Assembly: GCF_017303155.1 (NCBI RefSeq)
Contig: NZ_JAEKJR010000002.1
Coordinates: 2,170,001 to 2,234,000, forward strand
Length of the DNA stretch: 64,000 nt
Reading direction: 5' to 3'
Origin: Microbulbifer salipaludis
GTDB lineage: Bacteria > Pseudomonadota > Gammaproteobacteria > Pseudomonadales > Cellvibrionaceae
Notes under the pieces: model-generated
Told to the model about the DNA's origin: nothing
The model's database searches: none
Seen by the model: the letters and a program-made list of their open reading frames with translations, nothing else
Made by a program: the position numbers and the translations under genes
Shown here: piece after piece, positions 38,964 to 47,333 of the stretch
Layout of the letters: each line of letters begins with the position of its first letter
Position numbering within the stretch: position 1 is the first letter of the stretch

Positions 38964-41042
38964 TTATACCCTGATCATTTGGTTAGAATTAATTTTTATG
39001 TCACTAACGATTTCCGCAGTGGAGAGCACTTTGAGAGACGGCAACATACGTCGACAAAATTCAAACATCGGACGACGCAGTCGAACACAGCATACTAAGA
39101 CAGGCTCCTGACCTCTAGAAATTACGGCATCACTGGCTTCGACAATGCTAGACATTAAACGGTCAAGGATTGACGGATCAGGCACCAACACTCCCCCCCG
39201 GTCATCCTTGCGGATCGAAGCCACGAGCGTATTTTCAAGATCCGGTGCGATGGAAATAACTTCCAGTGCCTCCCGGCCCGAAGCAATTTTCTCGACTATT
39301 TGAGATCCCAAACGGGCACGCACTAATTCCACAATGTCGTAACGGTTGTTACCGGTGGTAACTGCCTCGGCAATCGCTTCCAAAATTCGAGGGAAGTTTC
39401 GAATTGAGACACCTTCTCTGAGCAGCTCTTTGAGGATGGACTGCAGTTCCGATATTTGGAGCTTGTTGGGAATTAATTCATCCAGGAGACCAGACAAGTC
39501 GCCACGAATCTGGTCAACCATCATCTCAACAGTCTGCCGTGTAAGCAGTTCCTCCCCCTTCATATTGATCGCCTGCTGTAAATGCGTAATCATAAGTGTA
39601 TCGGGGTTCACGAGCGTACAACCCTCCCGCTTTGCAAGGTCGTATTGCTTTGCATCAATCCATTTTGCCGGCAACTTATAGGCTGGTTCGCGCGTATCAA
39701 CACCAGTAAGTGCATCCAGATTTCCGCCGGGTGATATGGCCATTTTCTGGCCGTCATACAGGGTGCCGCTACCGACCATAGAGCCATGGAACGCGATACT
39801 ATAGGCATTGCCGGTCAACTTTTTCGATGGCACATAACTCACCAACGGAACCAGCAATCCAAGCTCTTGGGCGATTTGCCGACGCAAGTTCTCATACAGG
39901 GCATTTAGATGGTCTCGCTGCGTCTCCACATACTTGGCTATCTCTGTTCCATACTGAAACTCAATTGGCTTCATCCGCAATAAGTCGGCGAAACTCTCTG
40001 GCTCAGAATCATCAACCAACGCGTTCGGCTCTTCGGTATCTTCCTGCTCCTGCTTAATCGAAAGTGAGTACCAGGTTGCCGCCCCGAACACCAACGCCAA
40101 CAGCAATGGTGGCCATGCGGGAAGACCTGGCAATAGACAGACCAACAACAGTACGATGGCAATCAAAGAGAGGATTTTTGGATTGGCAGTAATTTGCGCC
40201 ACAACCTCTTCACCGAGGCGCGAATCCGTCGCTGCACGCGTAATCAGAATACCTGTAGCGACGGCAATAATGAGAGAGGGAATCTGCGTGACAATTCCAT
40301 CTCCGACCGTCAGAAGCGTGAATGTCTCTAGTGCTTCTCCCCAGGTCATACCATGTTGCGCAAGGCCAATGGAAAGGCCACCGATAATATCGATCAAGAT
40401 AATGATGATACCGGCAATGGCATCGCCCTTCACAAACTTCGTCGAGCCATCCATCGCCCCGTAGAAATTTGCCTCGCGCTCAATATCATCTCGCCGCTTC
40501 CTCGCGGTCTTTTCATCGATGAGCCCCATATTCAGGTCCGCATCAATACTCATTTGCTTGCCGGGCATACTGTCCAAAGTGAAGCGTGCGGCCACTTCCG
40601 CCACACGCTGGGCGCCATTGGTTACCACGACGTACTGAACCACCACCAGAATCAGGAATACCACGAGGCCGATGACATAGTTCCCCCCAACGACATACTC
40701 GCCAATCGCGCCAATGACCTTGCCAGCCTCGGCATCTGCCAGGATCAGACGCGTAGCGGCAATATTCAGTGCAAGCCGGAATAGCGTTGCCATGAGCAGT
40801 AATGATGGGAAGGTCGAGAACTTAATCGGCTTATCACTGTAGAATGTGATAAGCAGCATCAGCAGCGCAAAGCTGAAGTTCAGAATAATCAGAAAGTCCA
40901 GCAGGAAGCCCGGAACCGGCACAAACAGCGCCATCAAAATACCGATCATAGCAACCACCAGCGCAAGGTCCTGATAACTTGCCTGGTAATGCTGCTTCAG
41001 CGCTTTAAGCTGATTGGGTAATTTTAGCGTTGGTAAAACCAC
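38964..41042 (-). CDS. flhA: Type III export gate protein FlhA (SctV family)
   Basis: A full-length 692-residue export-gate protein. About eight helices occupy the N-terminal 330 residues, with ARFTLDSMPGKQMSIDADLN, REANFYGAMDGSTKFVKGDA and LLTVGDGIVTQIPSLIIAVA strongly conserved. The cytoplasmic nonamer-forming domain follows, with QRDHLNALYENLRRQIAQEL and FPRILEAIAEAVTTGNNRYD. This gene is far less degenerate than the rod and ring genes, which argues for a working export gate. GTG start overlaps flhB by 19 bases. Confidence 0.97.
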   Translation of the reverse strand: MVLPTLKLPNQLKALKQHYQASYQDLALVVAMIGILMALFVPVPGFLLDFLIILNFSFALLMLLITFYSDKPIKFSTFPSLLLMATLFRLALNIAATRLILADAEAGKVIGAIGEYVVGGNYVIGLVVFLILVVVQYVVVTNGAQRVAEVAARFTLDSMPGKQMSIDADLNMGLIDEKTARKRRDDIEREANFYGAMDGSTKFVKGDAIAGIIIILIDIIGGLSIGLAQHGMTWGEALETFTLLTVGDGIVTQIPSLIIAVATGILITRAATDSRLGEEVVAQITANPKILSLIAIVLLLVCLLPGLPAWPPLLLALVFGAATWYSLSIKQEQEDTEEPNALVDDSEPESFADLLRMKPIEFQYGTEIAKYVETQRDHLNALYENLRRQIAQELGLLVPLVSYVPSKKLTGNAYSIAFHGSMVGSGTLYDGQKMAISPGGNLDALTGVDTREPAYKLPAKWIDAKQYDLAKREGCTLVNPDTLMITHLQQAINMKGEELLTRQTVEMMVDQIRGDLSGLLDELIPNKLQISELQSILKELLREGVSIRNFPRILEAIAEAVTTGNNRYDIVELVRARLGSQIVEKIASGREALEVISIAPDLENTLVASIRKDDRGGVLVPDPSILDRLMSSIVEASDAVISRGQEPVLVCCVRLRRPMFEFCRRMLPSLKVLSTAEIVSDIKINSNQMIRV

Positions 41043-42076
41043 TGATACACTTCCGCTACTTCTTTGTAAGAATCTGGTGAAATCGGCTGCTCTAGCCGAC
41101 TTGTTTTATACAACTGACGTGCCAATGCTGGCCGGGCAACAATGGGCTTGCCATAAATTCTCGCCCGGCGCTTGATCTCCAATGCAAGCGCGCCGGCGCC
41201 CAAGCTAACGACCTTCGGGGCAATCATCGCGTTGCGCTCAAACCGCAGGGCAACCGCATAGTGGGTCGGGTTTACCAGCACCAAATCAGCGGACTTCACA
41301 TTGACCAATGCCTTGGTCTTCTCCAGCAGCTCTTTCTGTGACTGCTTGCGCTTTTTCTTTTGCTCCGGATTCCCATCCAGCCGCTTGTGCTCATCCTTTA
41401 CCTCTTTACGGCTCATGCGCATTTGCCGCAGGAAATCCCTTCTGGTGTAGAGCTTGTCCACGATCACAATCGGCAATAGCATCAGGATAAATACCAGTAC
41501 CACCTGCACCACGATATCCGTAGTCCAGCCGCCAACACTGGATAGCTGCAGCGTCACCCCACTCACCAGCCACTTAACCAGCGGTATACCCATCAGCAGG
41601 ATAAACGCGAACAAAAAGCCGATCTTCAGTACTGCCTTGAGCAATTCATACAAGACTCTGCGGGAAAACAGCTTCTTGAAGCCTGCCGCAGGGTTCAGGC
41701 GCTGAAAGTCCGGCTTTAGCGGAAAGGTGGAAACCACAAACTTTACCTGAGCCAGATTGACCAGCACCGCGGCCAATACAATTGTCACCAATACTGGCCC
41801 GAGAACGTTCAACACGCCGCCCAAAAAGTATGACATCCAACTTACCGGTGCACCGGGCACCATTGGCTCCGAAAAACCACGCGAGATGACGGTGCGCAAC
41901 ATCGCCTCTGCACCGCTTGCGAGCCTTTCCTTAAACAGCAAAACCGCAAGCAGGCACACCGAAACCACAGCGAAGGCATTTAGCTCGAGGCTTTTCGAGA
42001 CCTGACCTTTCTTGCGCGCCTCACGCAATTTAAAGGGCGAGGCCTCTTCGCTTTTATCCTGATCCTGCTCCGCCAT
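41024..42076 (-). CDS. flhB: Export switch protein FlhB (SctU family)
   Basis: A 350-residue membrane protein. MAEQDQDKSEEASPFKLREARKKGQVSKS is the usual start, four helices follow, and the cytoplasmic domain has the autocleavage motif NPTH at residues 269-272 (ADLVLVNPTHYAVALRF). Cleavage at NPTH switches export from rod/hook to late substrates in flagella and to translocators/effectors in injectisomes, so an intact site implies that substrate switching persists although no filament gene is nearby. Adjacent to fliR. Confidence 0.96.
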   Translation of the reverse strand: MAEQDQDKSEEASPFKLREARKKGQVSKSLELNAFAVVSVCLLAVLLFKERLASGAEAMLRTVISRGFSEPMVPGAPVSWMSYFLGGVLNVLGPVLVTIVLAAVLVNLAQVKFVVSTFPLKPDFQRLNPAAGFKKLFSRRVLYELLKAVLKIGFLFAFILLMGIPLVKWLVSGVTLQLSSVGGWTTDIVVQVVLVFILMLLPIVIVDKLYTRRDFLRQMRMSRKEVKDEHKRLDGNPEQKKKRKQSQKELLEKTKALVNVKSADLVLVNPTHYAVALRFERNAMIAPKVVSLGAGALALEIKRRARIYGKPIVARPALARQLYKTSRLEQPISPDSYKEVAEVYQWFYQR

Positions 42077-42844
42077 TTACCGGCCCACCGCCATCAACAT
42101 AAATTCGCGGATGTTGGCTAGCATCTGCTCAAGCCCTGCCCCAGTCAGGCGTACACTGACCACCAGAGTCACAAGGCCAATAAAGATTTTTAGTGGCAAG
42201 CCAACAAAGTACACATTCATCTGCGGCATGCTTTTAGCCAGGTAGCCAATACAGAAATCGAAAATCAAAAGTGCCATAGAAACCGGCAGAAAAATCGTCA
42301 GCGCCAGGGTAAATTGCTGGGTCAGATAAGCAGTAAACGCACCAAGATCCAGCTCTACTCCACTCCCAAACATTGGCAGCAACTTGAACGACAGCAGTAA
42401 TATTCCAAGAATGTCGTAGTGGAAGCCGAGCTCAAATGTCAGTACAAACAGTACCCACAGGTACAATGTGCCGATGATGGACTCCGAACTATTGGTTGCC
42501 GGGTCCAGCACCGCAGCGGCACCAAAGCCCATTTGCATATCCACCATACGTGCCAGCGTCAGTACCGCTGCGGAACCGACAAAAAAACCAGCAGCCAAGG
42601 CAGTGCCGATAAATGCCTCAATAGAAGCCGCCCGCAGGAACTCCGCGAACCCCAGGGTTGCCGGCACCTGAAGCTGCGGCGACAACTGCACGCAGCCGAT
42701 GGCCGCGGTCGCCGTTAACATCAGGCGCACACTTGCGGGCACGCGAGACAAAGGGTTTGACAGCGCAACAAACAGCAACGGCGCCAGGCGCACCATGGCC
42801 AGCACGACAAGTGCAGATTGCCGGGAAAGCGATTCCAGCAGCAT
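42077..42844 (-). CDS. fliR: Export gate protein FliR (SctT family)
   Basis: A 255-residue membrane protein with six or so helices: ALVVLAMVRLAPLLFVALSN at the N-terminus, VDMQMGFGAAAVLDPATN in the middle and MPQMNVYFVGLPLKIFIGLV near the end, all FliR hallmarks. It completes the FliP-FliQ-FliR channel. The ATG at 42844 lies 2 bases after the fliQ stop. Confidence 0.94.
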   Translation of the reverse strand: MLLESLSRQSALVVLAMVRLAPLLFVALSNPLSRVPASVRLMLTATAAIGCVQLSPQLQVPATLGFAEFLRAASIEAFIGTALAAGFFVGSAAVLTLARMVDMQMGFGAAAVLDPATNSSESIIGTLYLWVLFVLTFELGFHYDILGILLLSFKLLPMFGSGVELDLGAFTAYLTQQFTLALTIFLPVSMALLIFDFCIGYLAKSMPQMNVYFVGLPLKIFIGLVTLVVSVRLTGAGLEQMLANIREFMLMAVGR

Positions 42845-42846
42845 AG

Positions 42847-43107
42847 TTACCCTGCCACCATGCCAATCGACTTTTCAGCAAATTCCATCCATGTTGCGAG
42901 TATCCAATTGCCCATCAAAATCAGTACGACGACCGCACCAATAATTTTGGGTACGAAGGTGAGTGACATTTCCTGGATTTGCGTCACTACCTGGAAAATT
43001 GACACAAAGAGCCCGATAAACAGGGCCGCAGCCAGCACCGGCGCACTCATCCATGCGGCCACTTCCAGCATGGATGCCATTAGGCGCATGGCCGTATCCG
43101 GTTCCAT
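42847..43107 (-). CDS. fliQ: Export gate protein FliQ (SctS family)
   Basis: An 86-residue protein of two helices: AWMSAPVLAAALFIGLFVSI and FVPKIIGAVVVLILMGNWIL, joined by FQVVTQIQEMSLTFVPK, the conserved FliQ connector. The ATG at 43107 overlaps the upstream TPR gene stop by one base. Confidence 0.93.
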   Translation of the reverse strand: MEPDTAMRLMASMLEVAAWMSAPVLAAALFIGLFVSIFQVVTQIQEMSLTFVPKIIGAVVVLILMGNWILATWMEFAEKSIGMVAG

Positions 43108-44249
43108 TACAGTTGCTCGCCGCGGCTAGCGAGATATTTCTGCACCATCTCCGGCAGCTTACCTTCCACCTTCTGGCCCGTAGGTGTTGCGAACAGTTTC
43201 TGGCGCAGCTGTTCCGCCGCGCCCACCTGCCCCCGATGCTCAAAATAGAGTGCCTGAGCGTAGCGGCCAGACAGGTTTCCGCTGTCAAGCCCTAATGCGC
43301 GCTTGCTGGCGCGTTGCACTACGTCCCAGTTACCCTGCAGTGCATTCACTACTGCCAGACCTCCGTGGCTTTCGGCAAAGTTCCGATTCAGCTCAAGAGC
43401 CTGCTCAAACGCGTGCAGCGCCGCATCCAGATCCCCCCGTAAAACCTCACACCAGCCAAGCAGGTGCCAGGTACCAATGTGTTCCGGCATTAGTTCCACC
43501 GCCCTGGTGAAGCTAACTCTGGCCTCATTGAAATCAAACTCCGCCAGTTGCAACTGACCTTTTACCGTCCAAAACCGCCCAACACAGGGGTATTCACGGA
43601 GCCCCAGATCACACCATGACGCTGCCTCCGTGTAGGACTGCAGTGCGGTATAGGCATCGGCCATCGCCAGTAAGGCCTCAAATTGGTGGGGCTCTTCCTG
43701 TAACACACCGCCAGCCAGCTCAATTGCCCTTTCGCGATTGCCGGCATCGTTGTAAACAAGAGCGAGGAGCCCGCAGGTTTGCGGCTCGGCCTTCTCCGCA
43801 ATGGCAGCTTCAAGCGTCTCCACCGCATGAGGAAGCTCACCCAAGTGGTGATACGCGCGGCCCTTGAGTATGAGCACCTCCGGGGTAGGCTTGGATACGC
43901 CCATTAATAGCGTCGCCACCTCCGCATACTGGCGCTGCTGAAACAGTGCGTATGCCAAATTGTATTGGATTGCCAGCTGACCCGATGCTTTCGCGTCCGC
44001 CCAGCGGAAGCAAAATTCCGCCTGCTTATAGTCATTCATCGCAAGGCACAGCAGGCCTGCGGAATGTGAGACCTGAGGAAATCCCAAGACACTCTCAGGC
44101 AACGCATCGATAAACTCGCGCGCCTCCTCCAGAGTTCCCGTTTCAAAATATTTCGCCAGTAAATCCTGCGTGAGCATCGGGTTTTCTTGATCTTGCTCCC
44201 AGAATTTCTTCAGTCTTTGCAGGTCTTCTAGCTTTTCGCTATTACTCAC
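43107..44249 (-). CDS. TPR protein, second gene of the flagellum-derived operon
   Basis: A 380-residue soluble protein built of about eight tetratricopeptide units (for example AIQYNLAYALFQQRQYAEVA, GRAYHHLGELPHAVETLEAA, WHLLGWCEVLRGDLDAALHA). No signal peptide. It lies between the sigma factor and fliQ. Standard flagellar operons have no such gene. It may act as a chaperone, sorting or assembly factor. Its base composition is GC-richer than the distal genes of the operon. Confidence 0.8.
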   Translation of the reverse strand: MSNSEKLEDLQRLKKFWEQDQENPMLTQDLLAKYFETGTLEEAREFIDALPESVLGFPQVSHSAGLLCLAMNDYKQAEFCFRWADAKASGQLAIQYNLAYALFQQRQYAEVATLLMGVSKPTPEVLILKGRAYHHLGELPHAVETLEAAIAEKAEPQTCGLLALVYNDAGNRERAIELAGGVLQEEPHQFEALLAMADAYTALQSYTEAASWCDLGLREYPCVGRFWTVKGQLQLAEFDFNEARVSFTRAVELMPEHIGTWHLLGWCEVLRGDLDAALHAFEQALELNRNFAESHGGLAVVNALQGNWDVVQRASKRALGLDSGNLSGRYAQALYFEHRGQVGAAEQLRQKLFATPTGQKVEGKLPEMVQKYLASRGEQL

Positions 44250-44280
44250 AAGCTTGTCTCGTCATTGGCAAAGTTGCCGA

Positions 44281-44919
44281 TTAAATTTCTGTTATTAATT
44301 GGTACTTGAGCTTATCCAACGCCATTTTTTTTACCTGGCTCACCCGCCCTTCGGACAAACGTAACGCACGCGCCACTTCCCGATTGCTTTGGTCATGAAA
44401 ATAGGCAAGTTTGATCACTTCCTGCTCCCGTCTACTCAACCGCGCAACCAAATCATTCAACACCGTGTGCATTTCACTCTTGCAGGTAAAGTTCGGGTAA
44501 ATGGGCGCAGCTTCTGCACCCAAGCTATTCAGCAAAATTTCCATGACCATTCCGTCGAGCTGGTCTACTAGCGCGGTAAATGGGCGGGACCCTTGTTCTT
44601 CATTGGGAGTATTCAAAGTCTGCCGATTTTCAGCAGTTACCTCATCCAACAGTGCACCGCGAACCCGCTTTCGCGCAAACGCTTCAAACGGAACACCTTT
44701 ATCCGGGCAGAAACGCGCTATGGATTCCAGCAATGCCATCGAAGTGATCTGACGAATATCATCATGGGGAACTAAATTTGGCGGAAAGGTTTTCATCAAA
44801 GAAAAAGCTACCGATACACCCCAGGGCAGGTAGTGTGCAATAAGTGCATCTCGAGAAGCACTATCACCACCTCGTTCCCACTGTTCCCAAAGACTAATTT
44901 TTTGTTCTTTTTCTCCCAC
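44281..44919 (-). CDS. fliA: Sigma-28-like factor (FliA/WhiG type), first gene of the operon
   Basis: A 212-residue sigma factor. Region 2 covers LVPHDDIRQITSMALLESIA and the FEAFARKRVRGALLDEV stretch typical of FliA; region 4 has LSRREQEVIKLAYFHDQSNR and a helix-turn-helix EVARALRLSEGRVSQVKKMAL. It is shorter than usual FliA (about 240). GTG start at 44919; TPR gene 31 bases downstream. No flgM anti-sigma gene is in the cluster. It may direct its own operon or unlinked late genes; the target is not visible here. Confidence 0.9.
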   Translation of the reverse strand: MGEKEQKISLWEQWERGGDSASRDALIAHYLPWGVSVAFSLMKTFPPNLVPHDDIRQITSMALLESIARFCPDKGVPFEAFARKRVRGALLDEVTAENRQTLNTPNEEQGSRPFTALVDQLDGMVMEILLNSLGAEAAPIYPNFTCKSEMHTVLNDLVARLSRREQEVIKLAYFHDQSNREVARALRLSEGRVSQVKKMALDKLKYQLITEI

Positions 44920-44950
44920 CGGGAATGGCGTCCAATTAATCGAGGCAGAG

Positions 44951-44978
44951 AGAATACAGCCGCTATAAACTGTGACAA
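44951..44978 (-). promoter_or_regulatory. Candidate promoter of the flagellum-derived operon
   Basis: On the minus strand TTGTCA (44978-44973) and TATTCT (44956-44951) are 16 bases apart and lie 31 bases upstream of the GTG of the sigma factor gene. A second overlapping TTGACT is 4 bases further upstream. This is a sigma-70-type candidate only; I see no good FliA-type promoter in this orientation. Confidence 0.35.
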
Positions 44979-45319
44979 ATAAGTCAAAACGATTTCACAC
45001 AAAAATGTGATACACCTCGCAAATGCGGAAATGGAAATGTCAAAATCTTACACAATTCGCTTAAGAAGCAACCGAAACTCAGAAATAAGGGTAAATGATG
45101 TATTAGATAATAGTCATTAAAGTCACGTCCGGACGGCCGTTCGAACGTTGCGTATGCGGTGGAAATGAAGCACTTGCGCGATAACATGTAATTTGAGGAT
45201 AGGTGCAGGAACTGAAACTCTACATTTCCTGTACTTTCACTAAGTCACGGTTTCGCCTACTCCACTGCAGTGGCTGAAAGGAATACCCGCTTACGACAAA
45301 CGTAACCTCAATCGATACT
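44979..45319. other. Intergenic region upstream of the sigma factor gene
   Basis: About 340 bases without a credible gene. It contains two adjacent perfect 10-base palindromes, CGTCCGGACG (45126-45135) and CGTTCGAACG (45138-45147), which could be operator sites, and an AT-rich tract to their left. At 45118-45143 TAAAGTCA, 10 bases, GCCGTTCG on the plus strand resembles a FliA-type promoter with one base too few in the spacer and points away from the operon. Confidence 0.4.
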
Positions 45320-45760
45320 GTGGACCTCAATCCGATCCGGGCAACAATGGCGGAGTCACCGGAGGAGTCTGATCACACCTCCATAAAGCAGCGTATTATC
45401 ACTGCGAGAAGCGCGCAACAGCCTTCCGCCCTTTTTCCTTTTGTCGGCAATCCCAGAGAGCCCATGCCCACAGGGCTGCCATTTAAGGTGCAGGATTATA
45501 TTGAGCTGGTGGATTGGAGTGGACGGTGCCTTCGCGATGACAAGCGCGGGGCCATCAAAAAACAACTGCCACCTATTCTTGAGCGCTTACAGATTGCCCC
45601 CCGCCACTGGGCCTACATGAACAAACACTTTGAAAGCCGCTTTAAATCCCTGGTTGGTACGGGATACACGGTTCGTGCTGCTTGTGAACATCTTGGCAAG
45701 CGCTGGGCACATGGTATTCGTGATTGTGAGCGATATTTTTCATCGCCGATTACATCTTAG
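45320..45760 (+). pseudogene. Truncated transposase, C-terminal fragment
   Basis: A 146-codon frame starting MDLNPIRATMAESPEESDHT (GTG), the internal CxxYVDLNPIRA segment of REP-associated/IS200-like transposases; FHESRFKSLVG-like and CEHLGKRWAHGIRDC segments follow. The catalytic N-terminal half (HxH and Tyr) is missing; the upstream codons CGATAC run on in another frame, suggesting a one-base frameshift before the break. It is therefore a remnant. Confidence 0.75.
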
Positions 45761-45878
45761 AATATAACCCCCTCCGGATAAGCAAACCTACATCGCACTT
45801 TCCCCGCGAAGCTATTTCTTGCCTCCAAAATCCAAACGAGCCAAAAACCGACTAAATTCGGCTCTATTGCCTCGCTGC

Positions 45879-45958
45879 GAGGAAGAAACCAAGAAGTTCA
45901 AAACTTCAAAATAGACATCCGAAAGCAATTACCCACTATATGGATGTCCTTTTCTTTC
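45879..45958. repeat. 80-bp direct repeat, left copy
   Basis: GAGGAAGAAACCAAGAAGTT to TTTTCTTTC (45879-45958) recurs with scattered changes at 47236-47315. Both copies have CATCCGAAAGCAATT and ACTATATGGATG, and in this copy GACATCC/GGATGTC can pair as a stem. The two copies bracket the transposase and its partial duplicate, so they may be element ends or the result of a duplication. Confidence 0.7.
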
Positions 45959-46081
45959 GTAGCCGGGAATGGGCGGGCCAGTGATTGCCAACTGGCAGAA
46001 AAATTTGCGGCGAGATTTTCTGAGGCCTCACGAATTTCGTTTGGGGTACCGACGAGCAACTGTGATTCCCCCATTTGACAT

Positions 46082-46783
46082 TCAATTTGTGTTAACGATG
46101 CTCTTTCGGGGCCGCCCAATGGGAACGTCAGTCACACGGCGAGCATGCTGTCGTTCGACCTCCTCTTTAAAGCGTAGACTACCCAGCGCCATTCCCTTAT
46201 TCACTGAAGTGCGAATTTCCTCCAAAGCGGGACCATCCAGATGATAAGAGAATAGTGCACGGTATTGCTCGCAACGCTCCTTAGGAGAGCGACCGAGCGC
46301 TAAATATTCCGGGTGTGGCGTGATCAGGCTCGACACCTTGCCAAACCCATTGCACGCATAGCTAGACCAGTAATATTCCCCAGGGTCTGCCACCATATTG
46401 GCATTCACAGGGTTTAATTCAATGTATCGATAACACTGAAGCAAATAGCCTTCAGATTCCACCAAGCAAGATTTGTAACGCCCTTCCCACAAAGTACCGG
46501 AACGCCTGTACTCGCGGTTAAAGTAACGCACGTATATTCGCCCCAGTGCCTGCATCATTTTGCTCACGGCGCCATCAGATAGTGGGGTCACCAGTAAGTG
46601 TACATGGTTCGTCATCAAGACCCAGGCATGGACCTGAACACCAAATGATTTGGAATACTGCTTTAGCCAGCCGACATAGGCAATCATGTCCTGCTCTGAA
46701 CAAAAGCAAACCTGACGATTGTTACCGCGCTGAATGACATGCTGTGGAATACCCGCGGGACCGAGACGAGGCAATCTGGCCAT
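46082..46783 (-). mobile_element. Y1 (REP-associated tyrosine) transposase, intact
   Basis: A 233-residue transposase of the IS200/REP-associated family. MARLPRLGPAGIPQHVIQRG at the start, the metal-binding HxH in MTNHVHLLVTPL, and the catalytic Tyr region GRIYVRYFNREYRRSGTLWEGRYKSC, then YRYIELNPVNANMV. The ATG at 46783 is preceded by AGGGA; a longer reading runs into repeat DNA. Enzymes of this group act on short palindromic extragenic repeats, and such repeats lie just upstream (46831-47230). Confidence 0.88.
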
Positions 46784-46830
46784 GGAAAAATCCCTTTTTC
46801 CTGATGGCAACAGACTAACGGATGAATAAT

Positions 46831-47230
46831 TTATGGGGTTCCAATGGGCGTCAAAACGTTGATCTGACCCCATTTATTGAATCAACACCCAGGCATTGAC
46901 CTGAACACCAAATGATTTGGAATACTGCTTTAGCCAGCCGACATAGGCAATCATGTCCTGCTCTGAACAAAAGCAAACCTGACGGTTGTTACCGCGCTGA
47001 ATGACATGTTGCGGAATACCCGCGGGACCGAGACGAGGCAATCTGGCCATGGAAAAATCCTTTTTCCTGATGGCAACAGACTAACGGATGAATAATTTAT
47101 GGGGTTCCAATGGGCGTCAAAATGTTGATCTGACCCCATTTAATTATGTTGATCTGACCCCATTTAATTATGGGGTTCCAATGGGCGTCAAAATGTTGAT
47201 CTGACCCCATTCATTCTGTGACCCCATTTA
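46831..47230. repeat. Array of short palindromic repeats beside the transposase
   Basis: ATGGGGTTCCAATGGGCGTC occurs three times (starting 46833, 47099, 47170) and GTTGATCTGACCCCATT at least four times (46858, 47124, 47148, 47194). ACCCCAT-TTAATT-ATGGGGT forms a small hairpin between copies. Layout is consistent with REP-like substrates of the neighbouring Y1 transposase. Confidence 0.7.
46881..47050 (-). pseudogene. Duplicated N-terminal fragment of the Y1 transposase
   Basis: DNA from about 46614-46876 is repeated with few differences at 46881-47140. The copy retains the start codon (47050) and the first part of the transposase frame, up to the VQVN/HAW region, then breaks in the repeat sequence before the HxH motif. 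Catalysis is impossible; this is a partial tandem duplication. Confidence 0.8.
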
Positions 47231-47235
47231 TTTCT

Positions 47236-47315
47236 GAGGAAGAAAACAAAAAGTTCAAACCTTCAAAACAGGCATCCGAAAGCAATTCCTTACTATATGG
47301 ATGTTGTTTTCTTTC
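47236..47315. repeat. 80-bp direct repeat, right copy
   Basis: Second copy of the sequence at 45879-45958, about 75-85 percent similar by eye. It lies just past the stop of the candidate immunity gene (which ends at 47334), so the mobile DNA abuts the toxin locus. Confidence 0.65.
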
Positions 47316-47333
47316 TGACACCAATTTATTCGA

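Noticed and set aside
44979..45010. CRP-like site near the operon promoter (TGTGAC ... TCACAC)
   Set aside because: The half-sites are not in the TGTGA-N6-TCACA arrangement; spacing and orientation are wrong.
45118..45143. FliA promoter for the export operon
   Set aside because: It points rightwards, away from the operon, and has a 10-base rather than 11-base spacer.
45320..45760. Small functional protein of 146 residues
   Set aside because: Sequence corresponds to the C-terminal part of a transposase with a frameshifted, missing N-terminus.
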